The notes beneath the pieces are model-generated. The model was not told where the DNA came from, searched no databases, and saw only the letters and a list, made by a program, of their open reading frames with translations. Made by a program: the position numbers and the translations under genes. Below are positions 1-8,729 of a DNA stretch of 64,000 bases, piece after piece. Numbering within the stretch: the first letter of the stretch is position 1; each line of letters starts with the position of its first letter. This stretch comes from Saccharibacillus nicotianae (lineage in GTDB: Bacteria; Bacillota; Bacilli; Paenibacillales; Paenibacillaceae), in NCBI RefSeq assembly GCF_042681745.1, contig NZ_JBHUGF010000006.1:1-64000 (forward strand). Direction: 5' to 3'.

Positions 1-360
1 AAGTTCTCTATTTTGTAAAGGTCGGCTAAGACCTTTGTTTTACTCACTCGTTGTTCAGTTTTCAAAGATCAAACATTTCGTTATTTTACTTTTGTGCACC
101 GACGCGTTATCGCATCAGCAACTCTTATAATATATCATGCTCATTTCATTTCGTCAACACTTTTTTTCAAGAACTTTTTTTCTTCCTTCGTAAGTTGTAT
201 TTACATTATAGAAGAAATTATAGTGTTGATCGCTGTATCCGTTGAAGCGGAACGTTTTATAATTTATCACAGATTGTTGATACAAGTCAACTACTTATTT
301 AGCAAATTATTATAGATTGAATATAGTTGTATTCCGCTTCGTTTGTGAACACTGATTTCT
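1..360 (-). promoter_or_regulatory. Leader and promoter region of an rRNA operon lying left of the window
   Basis: Read on the minus strand, positions 70-53 give GATCTTTGAAAACTGAAC, the boxA-type antitermination motif typical of Bacillales rRNA leaders. It is followed by a perfect 7-bp hairpin (36-17) just before where a 16S gene would start, off the left edge. Upstream is a strong promoter: TTGACG (157-152), 17-bp spacer, TATATT (134-129) with an extended TG. A second candidate is TTGACT-N18-TAAATT around 290-260, and further TATAAT-like boxes lie near 205-220 and 310. Tandem promoters are usual for rrn operons. The 16S gene itself is not in the window, so the assignment rests on these signals and on the perR-ygxA gene order beside it. 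Confidence 0.8.
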
Positions 361-367
361 TCAGTTG

Positions 368-1252
368 TTATCGGTTAATCCAATAGCGAATTTCTCTTTC
401 TCCACCTGCTTGTTCTGGTCTCCATGATACGACTTCATTGATCAATGAACGAAATACAAGTTTGCGAATAACCATAGGTAGCATATTACCTACATGAGAT
501 AGATTAGGATGCTGTACCAGCTCTTTGACACTCCATGGCTGCTTGCGACTTCGCAGTACTTGGAATAGTATGGCTGAACATTCTTTCATTTTGGACATTA
601 CTGAAAATTCGCATGCTAGTAATACCAACTCTACCCGTTGCTCCATCGTCTCGGTGCTAAACGCTAGTTGCTCATATAGTTTGTATACGTCTAGCTTGCA
701 TATTCTTACTTGTTCCCATACTGCTGATTCAGGATAGATCCCTTTTTCAGACAGATCAATTCTTGCCCAGTGTTGTAATGCTTGAAAAATACTATTATAA
801 GCATCCATTACTTGATTCTCTTTCATATGATGCTTGGCTTCTACATATTGTGTTAAAAATTGCGTGAATTCTAAAAATATACGTCGTTCACGCAAAGGAC
901 TGGAAAAGTGTACAAACTGTTTTCTTAAATGATCTACTTGTTCATTGGTATCCCAAAGCAATTCCCCTTTAAGAAAATGTTCAATCATAATGCGGTTATC
1001 TCCAGTGATCATACAATGTTCCAAAATATCTTGATCGACATAGATAACTTGCACATGTGTATTTGATCCATCAATACGATGTTCGATCACTTCTACCTGC
1101 TCGTGATAACTGCATACTACAATAATAAGAACTTCAAAATCGTGCAAAAGTGAACCGTTGAATTGCTGGTTTTGGCCTTTCGATGCAACCGCTCCGATAA
1201 TTTTGTGGTTATTGGAATGTGCATGTAGAAAAGAAAGATTAGTTAATTCCAC
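368..1252 (-). CDS. ygxA: YgxA-like nucleotidyltransferase-fold protein
   Basis: This 294-residue protein resembles Bacillus YgxA, which carries an N-terminal nucleotidyltransferase-like domain and a C-terminal winged-helix-like part; its biochemical role is unknown. An upstream in-frame ATG exists at 1267, but the strong AAGGAGG site lies inside that extension. It sits 5 bases before GTG at 1252, which I take as the start (VELTNLSFLH). The C-terminal third is rich in helices and basic residues, which would suit nucleic-acid contact (inference). In B. subtilis ygxA likewise stands between perR and an rRNA operon, and here the rrn leader follows directly. I see no terminator between this gene and the rrn promoters. 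Confidence 0.75.
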   Translation of the reverse strand: MELTNLSFLHAHSNNHKIIGAVASKGQNQQFNGSLLHDFEVLIIVVCSYHEQVEVIEHRIDGSNTHVQVIYVDQDILEHCMITGDNRIMIEHFLKGELLWDTNEQVDHLRKQFVHFSSPLRERRIFLEFTQFLTQYVEAKHHMKENQVMDAYNSIFQALQHWARIDLSEKGIYPESAVWEQVRICKLDVYKLYEQLAFSTETMEQRVELVLLACEFSVMSKMKECSAILFQVLRSRKQPWSVKELVQHPNLSHVGNMLPMVIRKLVFRSLINEVVSWRPEQAGGEREIRYWINR

Positions 1253-1403
1253 GTTGTCCTCCTTCATTTGGTTGAAAGTTGACTCATTGTTTTTCTAGCT
1301 ATAGAACTTATTTCTACAATTTGGAATCCCTTTCCTGCTTGCAATATGAGTATTTCTATAAAGTAGTTATTTTCTATTACTATTAAGGGTCACTACACAA
1401 TAT

Positions 1404-1456
1404 AAAAAAGGCTAGAACGCTTATAGAATACTGCTCTATAAGTGCTCTAGCCTTGC
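1404..1456 (-). terminator. Intrinsic terminator after the GH18 gene
   Basis: A stem of about 18 bp (AAGGCTAGA...TCTAGCCTT, with two mismatches) and a 7-base loop is followed on the minus strand by a run of six T. It ends the transcript of the glycoside hydrolase gene before the YgxA-like gene. Confidence 0.85.
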
Positions 1457-1538
1457 AAAAGAAAATTACTTTTTGATTTATTACTTTTTAATATATTGTT
1501 TTTGAGTTGATGAAAAAGTCTTATTCGTTATTAACGAT

Positions 1539-3251
1539 TTACTTCTCTATCTTGGATAATGTACTCCATGCGCGATCGTCACCTAAACTGCGTGTCCATG
1601 AAGCGACTCCGCCCAAATTAAGCTTTTGCGCAAGTTCTACTCTTGCTTGGAGAGATACTTCATCTTCAATCCAAATCCGCTTGAGCGCTCCGTCTTCGGT
1701 ATACTCTACATAATTCTGTCCTGTACTACGATCTAACTTCGGTGATAATTTCTTTTCTTTGATTAATTCTGCAATGCCATTCATGCCTAATGCTTTGGAT
1801 GAGACTTTGGTTTTGCCATCTTCGGTTTTTTCTGTCCATACGCGTGCATATAGAGGAATACCTAAAATTAATTTGTTAGCTGGCACTTCATCTTCTTCTA
1901 GTACACGATTGACTGCTTTTTCTACCCACGGCAACGAAGCTACCGAACCGGATTCAGGGCTAGCTGCCCAGTGTTCATCGTACGCCATCAGCATCATGTA
2001 ATCTAAAGAAGGTGCTAATGCTTCTCGATCCAAAAATTTGGACCATAGCTCACTATTGGACTTGGGTGTTACATCCATAGAAAGCACCAAATCTTTTTGA
2101 AGAGCAAGTGGTCTTAGTTCACGTACAAACTGAGTTACGTTAGGGCCGTCACTTGTATGCACACTTTCAAAATCGATATTAATCCCGTCTAGTTGATACA
2201 GATCGGCATATTCTAGTAATTGGGATATGACTCTACTTCTATTCTCATAGGTTGATAATGCTCCTGTGGTCATATCAGCATCAAAGTTATTGCTGATCAA
2301 TCCCCATACTTCTTTGTTACGGTTATGCGCCCAATTCACATAATGCATATCTGCTTTGCTGCGTACATTTCCTGTATTATCGACAATCTCAAACCATGTC
2401 GGGCTAACTACATTCACTCCTGGTAACTCACCAATCTTGGTCGTATCGGGTTGACGTTCATAGACCGCTTCCCACGTTAGATTTACTTTTTTGCCAGCCC
2501 AGTCTCTATTGACTCGACTATCGGGCATCTGTGGCATTGATACCGTCTCTAAATCATCTAGAACGACGTTATCGGTCTGCATATAACCAACGTATCCATT
2601 ATCTAATTGAACTGTATACCAACCTTCTCCAGTCTCCCAAATACGTAATCGAGCGTTATCAGGCACATCTTTGTAAATACGAGAATGAATATCTGCTTCT
2701 GCTCGCAAAGCTACTGTCTGATCTGATCCTCCTGTGACTGTATGTGCGTATTGAACTTTTTCTCCTGCTTTTAACAAAATTACAGCACCGGTAGTAGGAT
2801 CTTCGTATACATTAATGCCATACGTTTCTTTCAGTGGAGCGAGCGGTACGTACAATATATCTCCTTCTTGTTGAGGAGCAAATCGCAGTTGTACCGATTT
2901 CATATTAAGCTGTGCGTCTTTACTTCCACTTTGTAATTGTACGAGGTTATGATCTGTTGTTAAAATAACGGATTGTGTTGCTTCTTCATATCGAATATTA
3001 GGATCAATCTGTTCTTGCAAAACTGGCAAAGGCAACTGTAAAGAATCTCCTGTACCTATAGCGGAATAAGGGAGTATTTCTCCTTTGATAAAAATAGGTT
3101 TGGTTAGTCCTTTCCAATCCGGGTCTTTATGTAATGGGTTAGGGAAAATCTCAAATATGATCCAACCTACAACTAATAGAGCAGCAAACCCTAGTATCCA
3201 CCAACGACGTTTGTTTGATTTGCGTAGACGTGCTCGTTCTTTTCTATTCAA
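1539..3251 (-). CDS. Membrane-anchored family 18 glycoside hydrolase with SH3-like domain
   Basis: The protein has 570 residues and starts at TTG, 5 bases after AAGGAGG. A basic N-terminus and a transmembrane segment (about residues 17-36) place the rest outside the membrane. Residues 50-165 look like the copper-amine-oxidase-type N-terminal domain common in Paenibacillus surface proteins. Residues 170-235 form a bacterial SH3-like domain (VALRAEAD...GWYTVQ...GYVGYM). From about 245 to the end it is a GH18 barrel, with the catalytic DxxDxDxE signature in LDGINIDFE near residue 360. Relatives include YaaH/YdhD-type enzymes acting on peptidoglycan or cortex. The real substrate (chitin, peptidoglycan or another beta-1,4-GlcNAc polymer) cannot be told from sequence. 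Confidence 0.85.
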   Translation of the reverse strand: MNRKERARLRKSNKRRWWILGFAALLVVGWIIFEIFPNPLHKDPDWKGLTKPIFIKGEILPYSAIGTGDSLQLPLPVLQEQIDPNIRYEEATQSVILTTDHNLVQLQSGSKDAQLNMKSVQLRFAPQQEGDILYVPLAPLKETYGINVYEDPTTGAVILLKAGEKVQYAHTVTGGSDQTVALRAEADIHSRIYKDVPDNARLRIWETGEGWYTVQLDNGYVGYMQTDNVVLDDLETVSMPQMPDSRVNRDWAGKKVNLTWEAVYERQPDTTKIGELPGVNVVSPTWFEIVDNTGNVRSKADMHYVNWAHNRNKEVWGLISNNFDADMTTGALSTYENRSRVISQLLEYADLYQLDGINIDFESVHTSDGPNVTQFVRELRPLALQKDLVLSMDVTPKSNSELWSKFLDREALAPSLDYMMLMAYDEHWAASPESGSVASLPWVEKAVNRVLEEDEVPANKLILGIPLYARVWTEKTEDGKTKVSSKALGMNGIAELIKEKKLSPKLDRSTGQNYVEYTEDGALKRIWIEDEVSLQARVELAQKLNLGGVASWTRSLGDDRAWSTLSKIEK

Positions 3252-3330
3252 AGTATCCTCCTTATGCTTCGTGATTCAGGCTCGTGATGTTCTTTATACT
3301 TTTACTTTGCTAGTAACAATACATCCAATA

Positions 3331-3369
3331 AAAAAAGCGTGAAAAACCATACGGTTTCTCGCGCTTTGG
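3331..3369 (-). terminator. Intrinsic terminator after perR
   Basis: On the minus strand AAAGCGCGAGAAACC and GGTTTTTCACGCTTT pair across a 4-base loop and are followed by seven T. It lies directly behind the perR stop codon. Confidence 0.9.
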
Positions 3370-3372
3370 AAA

Positions 3373-3807
3373 TTACTGTTGATTCAAGCCTCTGCAATGT
3401 GCGCAAGTTCCATAGAGCTCCATCCGATGCCCAGAAATCTGAAATCCTGTATGCCTAGCTGCTTGTTGTTCTACTGCTTCTAAAGAAGGATAACTAAAAT
3501 CTTCAATCTTGCCACATTGCTGACAAATGACATGATAATGATCTGTGATATTCGCATCGAATCGACTGGAATTATCACCGTACGTTAATTCATGCACCAT
3601 ACCTGCTTCAATAAACATTTTCAAATTGTTATATACCGTAGCTACACTCATACTTGGAAACTGAGGTTCTAACGAACGATAAATTTCATCTGCTGTTGGA
3701 TGTTCCATTGATTCTAATAAATAACTTAAAATCGCATGACGTTGAGGTGTAATCCGTACGCCACTGACTTTGAGTTGTTCTAATGCGTGTTGAACACTTG
3801 TCGTCAT
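3373..3807 (-). CDS. perR: Peroxide-responsive Fur-family repressor PerR
   Basis: The product is 144 residues, the usual PerR length, when started at ATG 3807. This start has an AAGGCGGTGA site 6 bases upstream; the longer open frame to 3897 is upstream leader. The sequence keeps the H-H-D regulatory metal ligands (H36, D84, H90, H92, D103; the B. subtilis positions shifted by one) whose histidines are oxidised by H2O2. It also keeps the structural zinc cysteines C95, C98, C135 and C138. The winged-helix segment reads VRITPQRHAIL and SVATVYNNL. PerR normally represses catalase, Mrg/Dps, heme synthesis and its own gene. Adjacent ygxA and rrn repeat the B. subtilis order, which supports PerR over Fur or Zur. 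Confidence 0.95.
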   Translation of the reverse strand: MTTSVQHALEQLKVSGVRITPQRHAILSYLLESMEHPTADEIYRSLEPQFPSMSVATVYNNLKMFIEAGMVHELTYGDNSSRFDANITDHYHVICQQCGKIEDFSYPSLEAVEQQAARHTGFQISGHRMELYGTCAHCRGLNQQ

Positions 3808-3909
3808 CTTATTCACCGCCTTATTGAACTTTCCGAAAAAAACTGTATGTCCGGTAAGAACTAATAAAAGAAGAAAGTGACCAGACAAGGCAGACATTCG
3901 TCAGCTTTA

Positions 3910-3939
3910 ATTGTACGGTTAGATGAAGAGGATTGTCAA
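3910..3939 (-). promoter_or_regulatory. Sigma-A-type promoter of perR
   Basis: TTGACA (3939-3934) and TACAAT (3915-3910) are separated by 18 bp on the minus strand. The distance to the perR ATG is about 100 bases, giving a long 5' leader. I found no convincing PerR box (TTATAATnATTATAA) close by. Confidence 0.7.
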
Positions 3940-3950
3940 CGCGACCTCTT

Positions 3951-5357
3951 TCAGTTAGCCGAGGTAGACTCTGTCACTGCTTCATCTGTGTTAGTTGGCT
4001 TACTTGGTGGCGTAGTGCTAGAAGATTCTGAATTGGTGGATGTATCCGTTTCTTCAGCATTGGATGGATCTATTGTCTGATCGTCATTATCTTTGATCAT
4101 AGCATCACTATTACGCATAATATTCAAGTCACCATTACCATCTACCTGAATCGAATGATCAGCAGTACCAAATTCGCCGGTGATTGTTCTTTTTTCAACT
4201 TTTAAAGGTAAATCGGTATTGATCGTGCCATAACTATTCGATCCAGAAACTTTGTAATCGCCTGTAGGTGGTAAATAAAGATGAATAACTCCAACAGCGC
4301 TATATACAGACCAATCTCCACCAATACTTACAGAACGAATCTCAATATTTCCATTTAACGATTCAGCTTTGACTGCAAAATTAGCTTCATCTACCAGAAT
4401 GTTACCATTTCTTGTATTGACATCAATATCACCAAGCCCACCTATTAGTGAAACATCGCCGACTTGTGTATATAACTTAGCCGCACCGCTAATATCGCTA
4501 GCTTTGTATGTGCCCTGCTTCGTATCCGCATCGACTGTACCCAAAATAGATGAAATATCCATATTTCCGTTAACTGTCTGAGCTTTGATATCTCCTACAA
4601 GATTACGCATAATCAGGCTACCATTTCCTGAACGTACAGCAATATTACGCAATGCCTCAATATTGGTCATCGTAACTTTACCATTGGTGGTCTGAACATT
4701 GATATCTAGCCGACTTTTTTCAGGTAATGTAATCTCCATATTGATTCGTGGTTGGCGATTATTCGATTCTCCGTACGTCTGAGTCTGTGGACGAATCGAA
4801 ATCTCATCACCTTCTGAAACTTCGATAGTTGTAGCATCTGCAATCTTTTGTGCTTCCTCTGCTTCGATCTCATCGATCCAGACAACAGGACGAACTTCAA
4901 TTTTGTCGACATCGCCGCGATGAACGATTAAATCTCCATTGATTCCTTCTACTGTTAATTCGTCCGTATCTTTATCTACCGGAATCGAAACAGGTGTTAA
5001 TTCTATTCGGTTACCTGATGCTTCACTAAATTCAGAAGAAGCGGCTGTTAAATCTAAGCTCACTTTACTCCATAAATATAAATATTGATTCTGCTCGGTC
5101 ACGAAAAAAATAGCCGCAGCAGCAATCACAGCAGTCAGTATCCCTTTGATATCTAAACGAAACCTCATACGGTTACGCCGAGAAATCATATAAAAGATAA
5201 TATACTCCAAACCCCAGCACACTAAAATAAGCGGCCACCACTGGAGAAGGATCAGCAACTGACTACCGCTGCTCCATTGATCTATACAAATTAAAATACC
5301 TAATGCTATCCATAATAGAGAAGCGGTAATTCGTCCTACTCTGATTCTACCGGTCAT
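3951..5357 (-). CDS. DUF4097 beta-helix surface protein with LiaF-like membrane segments
   Basis: Started at ATG 5357 (GGAGGTG 7 bases upstream), the protein has 468 residues; the upstream in-frame GTG at 5366 lies within that ribosome site. The first 90 residues hold three hydrophobic segments. From about residue 125 to 400 there are repeated short strands of the type NGDLIV, TTNGKVTM, SGNGSLIM, TVNGNMDI and TRNGNILV, the signature of DUF4097 (putative adhesin, right-handed beta-helix). The tail is acidic and Ser/Thr rich. The gene overlaps the end of the upstream membrane gene by 11 bases, so the two are co-translated. Related LiaF/DUF4097 proteins act in envelope-stress sensing; such a role here is inference. 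Confidence 0.75.
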   Translation of the reverse strand: MTGRIRVGRITASLLWIALGILICIDQWSSGSQLLILLQWWPLILVCWGLEYIIFYMISRRNRMRFRLDIKGILTAVIAAAAIFFVTEQNQYLYLWSKVSLDLTAASSEFSEASGNRIELTPVSIPVDKDTDELTVEGINGDLIVHRGDVDKIEVRPVVWIDEIEAEEAQKIADATTIEVSEGDEISIRPQTQTYGESNNRQPRINMEITLPEKSRLDINVQTTNGKVTMTNIEALRNIAVRSGNGSLIMRNLVGDIKAQTVNGNMDISSILGTVDADTKQGTYKASDISGAAKLYTQVGDVSLIGGLGDIDVNTRNGNILVDEANFAVKAESLNGNIEIRSVSIGGDWSVYSAVGVIHLYLPPTGDYKVSGSNSYGTINTDLPLKVEKRTITGEFGTADHSIQVDGNGDLNIMRNSDAMIKDNDDQTIDPSNAEETDTSTNSESSSTTPPSKPTNTDEAVTESTSAN

Positions 5358-5922
5358 TGTTAGCACCTCCTACAGCTTGAGAGGTAGCAGATGACTTTTG
5401 TTTCTGGATCGTACGATAAATACGTACAATTTGAAAAGCAAGCAGTCCTACTCCGATAACTATACAGATGACGGCAATAACATAACCGCCCCAAAAACTT
5501 ACTATATTGCGTAGCCAGAACGGCCGTACTAAAAACATACAGATTAATAATCCTTCAGCCATTAATACCAAACCGAACGAAATTCCTCGTACTCCTGCAA
5601 ATGACTTGCGACGCTTGTACTTGGGAATCAGTGCACGAATATGATAATTAATCCAATCTGTTGATTGTAAAACGTCATATACATTATAAAAATAAATAAC
5701 AGGAATCATTAACGCCAACAATATTAAAAGAGGTACGTTGATCTGAATGCCTTTCGATGTGAAATAAAAAAGGGCAGCAATATCAAGCAGTAAAACAGCA
5801 ATAAACTGTATTCCCCTTTGCGCCAATCCTAGATACATATGACCAAATCCAGGAAGAATAGCAGCGATAAGAACAGCGATAAATTTACGTTTGAGAGGTA
5901 GTTTGGCAGGGGATTTCTTCAC
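5347..5922 (-). CDS. Polytopic membrane protein, TM2-like
   Basis: This 191-residue protein starts at GTG with AAGGAGG 11 bases upstream. It has about five hydrophobic helices. The N-terminal segment ILPGFGHMYLG...RGIQF resembles the TM2/DUF5683 motif found in small membrane proteins of Firmicutes. The C-terminus is hydrophilic. It overlaps the following DUF4097 gene and is probably its partner in the membrane. No catalytic motif is visible and the function is unknown. Confidence 0.65.
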   Translation of the reverse strand: MKKSPAKLPLKRKFIAVLIAAILPGFGHMYLGLAQRGIQFIAVLLLDIAALFYFTSKGIQINVPLLILLALMIPVIYFYNVYDVLQSTDWINYHIRALIPKYKRRKSFAGVRGISFGLVLMAEGLLICMFLVRPFWLRNIVSFWGGYVIAVICIVIGVGLLAFQIVRIYRTIQKQKSSATSQAVGGANNDR

Positions 5923-5951
5923 TGTTGATCATGCCTCCTTATTCTTTGCTT

Positions 5952-6659
5952 TTACTCAATCGCAACTGCAGTAACTCCCTCAATCTTCTGAATACTTCCT
6001 ATCAGTTCTAACGAATCGTATTCATGCTTAATAATCACATTCAAGCGTAGTTCGGTGACTAATAACTCGGAGGTCATACTGATACCGCCTCGTTCTTTGA
6101 CATAAGTTACTTTTTTGATCTGGATATGTTCGCTATCCATAAAGCGAGAGATTTTATCTAATGTTAATGTGCCTGCTATGCCTTCGATCGTAATCTGATG
6201 ATCTTTGCTACGACGAATATAACGTTGTTCTACGATATTAAGTACCCACAAATTCAACAAAACGATCAATGTACAGACAAAAGCAGCAAAATAAAATCCG
6301 GCTCCGATCGCCAAACCAATCGCTGCCACTACCCAAAGTGAAGCGGCTGTAGTCAAACCGGTGATTGCTTTCCCTGTAAATAAAATAGTTCCTGCACCCA
6401 AAAATCCTATACCCGAAATAACTGCTGTAGCTAGCCGAGCCGGATCAAGTCGTACATTTGGTTCTTTGACAAATTCAGCAAATCCATATACGGATAACAT
6501 CATAATTAAAGTAGAGCCTACACATACTAAAATATGTGTTCGGAGTCCTGCTGCATGGCTGGAACGTTCTCGTTCCCAACCGATTAATCCGCCCATAAGC
6601 ATAGATGCAAGTAAACGAAGTAAAATATGAATATTCGTAATATACCAGGGATCAGACAT
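5952..6659 (-). CDS. mgtC: MgtC/SapB family membrane protein
   Basis: The 235-residue protein shows the MgtC N-terminal membrane domain: RLLASMLMGGLIGWERE, then SHAAGLRTHILVCVGSTLIMMLS, and GIGFLGAGTIL further on. Together these make four to five transmembrane helices. A cytoplasmic C-terminal ACT-like domain of about 80 residues follows (residues 155-235). MgtC proteins help survival at low magnesium and, in pathogens, modulate ATP synthase; in soil bacteria the role is less clear. Its ATG overlaps the stop codon of the acetyltransferase gene (TAATG), so the two are coupled in one operon. Confidence 0.85.
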   Translation of the reverse strand: MSDPWYITNIHILLRLLASMLMGGLIGWERERSSHAAGLRTHILVCVGSTLIMMLSVYGFAEFVKEPNVRLDPARLATAVISGIGFLGAGTILFTGKAITGLTTAASLWVVAAIGLAIGAGFYFAAFVCTLIVLLNLWVLNIVEQRYIRRSKDHQITIEGIAGTLTLDKISRFMDSEHIQIKKVTYVKERGGISMTSELLVTELRLNVIIKHEYDSLELIGSIQKIEGVTAVAIE

Positions 6660-7153
6660 TAGTCAGTAAATTCCTCCTTTGCTTGTGCGAGAGAAGGATT
6701 TAGCCGATGAAATGTTGTTAATTTCACACCAGGTGCTACTTCAAAAGTCTCTATTGGACGAAAGCCATACTTTTCATACAAAGCAACAGCAGGTTGATTC
6801 AACTTCCCTGTCGATACGATATACAAAGGAACAGCAGGATATTCCGCAAATACATGCTCTATCAATTGACTAGCAATCCCTTGCCGAAAAGCAGACGGGT
6901 GAACCATCATTCGAGCGATTGTTAATGTATCATGTTCTTCTCGCTCTATAGAAATAACACCTTGAATTTCTTCGTACTCATTCCAATACGCATAAAACGT
7001 TTCGCCAGAACGACGAATACTTTCGATCGTATCCATCAATGGTGGAAGTTCTTTGAACCCGATCAATTCGGCTTCTAAGCGATAAGCAATATGTTGTAGC
7101 GCCCATATTTGTTGAACGGTATGATCATCTTCTAATACACACTTTTGAATCAC
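6659..7153 (-). CDS. GNAT-family N-acetyltransferase
   Basis: The protein has 164 residues with a GNAT fold: a substrate arm (EELIGFKELPPLMDTIE), the core strand GVISIEREEHDTLTIARMMVHPSAFRQGIASQLI carrying the acetyl-CoA loop (R/Q-x-x-G-x-A, here RQGIAS near residue 94), and a late motif ALYEKYGF. The acceptor is unknown. It is the first gene of a two-gene unit with mgtC and is separated from gatB by a terminator. Confidence 0.8.
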   Translation of the reverse strand: MIQKCVLEDDHTVQQIWALQHIAYRLEAELIGFKELPPLMDTIESIRRSGETFYAYWNEYEEIQGVISIEREEHDTLTIARMMVHPSAFRQGIASQLIEHVFAEYPAVPLYIVSTGKLNQPAVALYEKYGFRPIETFEVAPGVKLTTFHRLNPSLAQAKEEFTD

Positions 7154-7202
7154 AAGATCACTCCTTGATCGCCAGATATAATGTATTCAAAAGCACAAAA
7201 CA

Positions 7203-7230
7203 ATAAAAGAGACATGCCAGATGGCATGCC
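7203..7230 (-). terminator. Terminator after gatCAB
   Basis: On the minus strand GCATGCC-ATCT-GGCATGT forms a 7-bp stem followed by a TCTCTTTTATT tract. It lies 36 bases behind the gatB stop. Confidence 0.75.
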
Positions 7231-7265
7231 CCTATATTTCTTTATCATTCCGGGATGATGCCAGA

Positions 7266-8699
7266 TTAGCGAGGCAATAATTCAGCCAATAGTTTGTTAA
7301 CCATACCTGGATTCGCTTTGCCTTTACTTTGCTTCATGACTTGTCCGACTAAAAAGCCAATCGCTTTGTCTTTGCCTGCTTTGTAATCTTCTACAGACTG
7401 CGGGTTCGCAGCGATTACAGCTTCAACAATACCTTTGATTGCACCTTCATCACTAATCTGAGTTAATCCTTGTTCTTCTACAATTTGTTGTGGCAATTTA
7501 CCAGACTGTAGCATTTCTTTAAATACAGTTTTGGCAATTTTATTACTAATAGTGCCTTTTTCGATCAGTCCTATCAATTCACCTAGCGCTTGTCCTGTTA
7601 AAGGAACTGCTGCTAATTCAAGACTATTGGCATTCAAATAACCGAGTAATTCTCCTTGCATCCAGTTCGCTACCGATTTGGCATCACTGGTATACGTCAG
7701 GCTATCTTCGAATAGATCAGCTAATGGTTTGGAAGAGGTGATCACACCTGCATCATATTCAGGCAATCCATATTCTGAAGTGTAACGAGCTTTACGTGCA
7801 TCAGGTAATTCAGGAATAGATGCTTGAATACGATCTTTCCATGCTTGATCAATATGCAATGTCACTAGATCTGGATCAGGGAAGTAACGATAATCATGCG
7901 ACTCTTCTTTGCCACGCATCGATAATGTTTTGCCTTGAGCTTCATCCCAGCGACGTGTTTCTTGAATAACTTTGTCGCCATCATCCAAAATCTCTGCCTG
8001 ACGATATTCTTCATACTCTAATCCTTTTTGTACACCGCGGAAAGAGTTCATATTTTTGAGTTCAGCACGAGTACCAAATTCTTGTTGACCTGCTGGACGC
8101 AGACTGATATTCGCATCACAACGAAGTGATCCTTCTTCCATTTTCACATCAGATACATCACAGTACTGCATAATCGCACGAATCTTTTCCAAATAAGCAC
8201 GGGCTTCTTCCGGTGAAGAAATATCAGGCTCCGATACAATCTCAATCAGTGGTGTACCGACACGGTTAAAATCAACTAATGAATCATATCCACCGGATGT
8301 ATGTGTTAATTTACCTGCATCTTCTTCTAAATGTAGACGCGTGATCCCGATACGCTTGGTTGTACCATTGACTTCAATATCAACCCAACCATGTTCGCCG
8401 ATCGGTTGGTCAAATTGAGAAATCTGATATGCTTTCGGGGAATCAGGGTAGAAATAGTTTTTGCGATCAAATTTGCTAACATCGCCTATTTTACAGTTAA
8501 TAGCCATTGCTGCTTTCATTGCATAATCAACAGCTTGACGATTCAGTACAGGCAATACACCTGGATGACCGAGACAAACAGGGCAAGTATGTGTATTAGC
8601 AGGTGCACCGAATGCTGTAGAACAGCCACAAAAGATTTTGGACTTGGTATGTAGTTCAACGTGAACTTCCAGTCCGATTACTGTTTCGTATTTGGACAT
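7266..8699 (-). CDS. gatB: Asp/Glu-tRNA amidotransferase subunit B
   Basis: At 477 residues this is full-length GatB. It opens with YETVIGLEVHVELHTKSKIFCGC and has the zinc cysteines (CGCS...CPVCLGHPG), the signature DFNRVGTPLIEIVSEPDI, and a C-terminal helical YqeY-like tail (GKANPGMVNKLL). GatB binds misacylated Glu-tRNA(Gln) or Asp-tRNA(Asn) and phosphorylates the side chain, using ammonia from GatA. The start has GGAGG 11 bases upstream. It is the last gene of a gatC-gatA-gatB operon. Confidence 0.97.
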   Translation of the reverse strand: MSKYETVIGLEVHVELHTKSKIFCGCSTAFGAPANTHTCPVCLGHPGVLPVLNRQAVDYAMKAAMAINCKIGDVSKFDRKNYFYPDSPKAYQISQFDQPIGEHGWVDIEVNGTTKRIGITRLHLEEDAGKLTHTSGGYDSLVDFNRVGTPLIEIVSEPDISSPEEARAYLEKIRAIMQYCDVSDVKMEEGSLRCDANISLRPAGQQEFGTRAELKNMNSFRGVQKGLEYEEYRQAEILDDGDKVIQETRRWDEAQGKTLSMRGKEESHDYRYFPDPDLVTLHIDQAWKDRIQASIPELPDARKARYTSEYGLPEYDAGVITSSKPLADLFEDSLTYTSDAKSVANWMQGELLGYLNANSLELAAVPLTGQALGELIGLIEKGTISNKIAKTVFKEMLQSGKLPQQIVEEQGLTQISDEGAIKGIVEAVIAANPQSVEDYKAGKDKAIGFLVGQVMKQSKGKANPGMVNKLLAELLPR

Positions 8700-8729
8700 A
8701 CTGATAGGTTCCTCCTTCTTTATACGGTT

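Noticed and set aside
94..315. 73-residue frame in the rRNA leader region
   Set aside because: It spans the promoters and leader of the rrn operon on the opposite strand and has no protein-like features.
3877..4080. Small plus-strand frame over the end of the DUF4097 gene and the perR promoter
   Set aside because: It would run antisense through the perR promoter and a conserved gene, and has no ribosome site.
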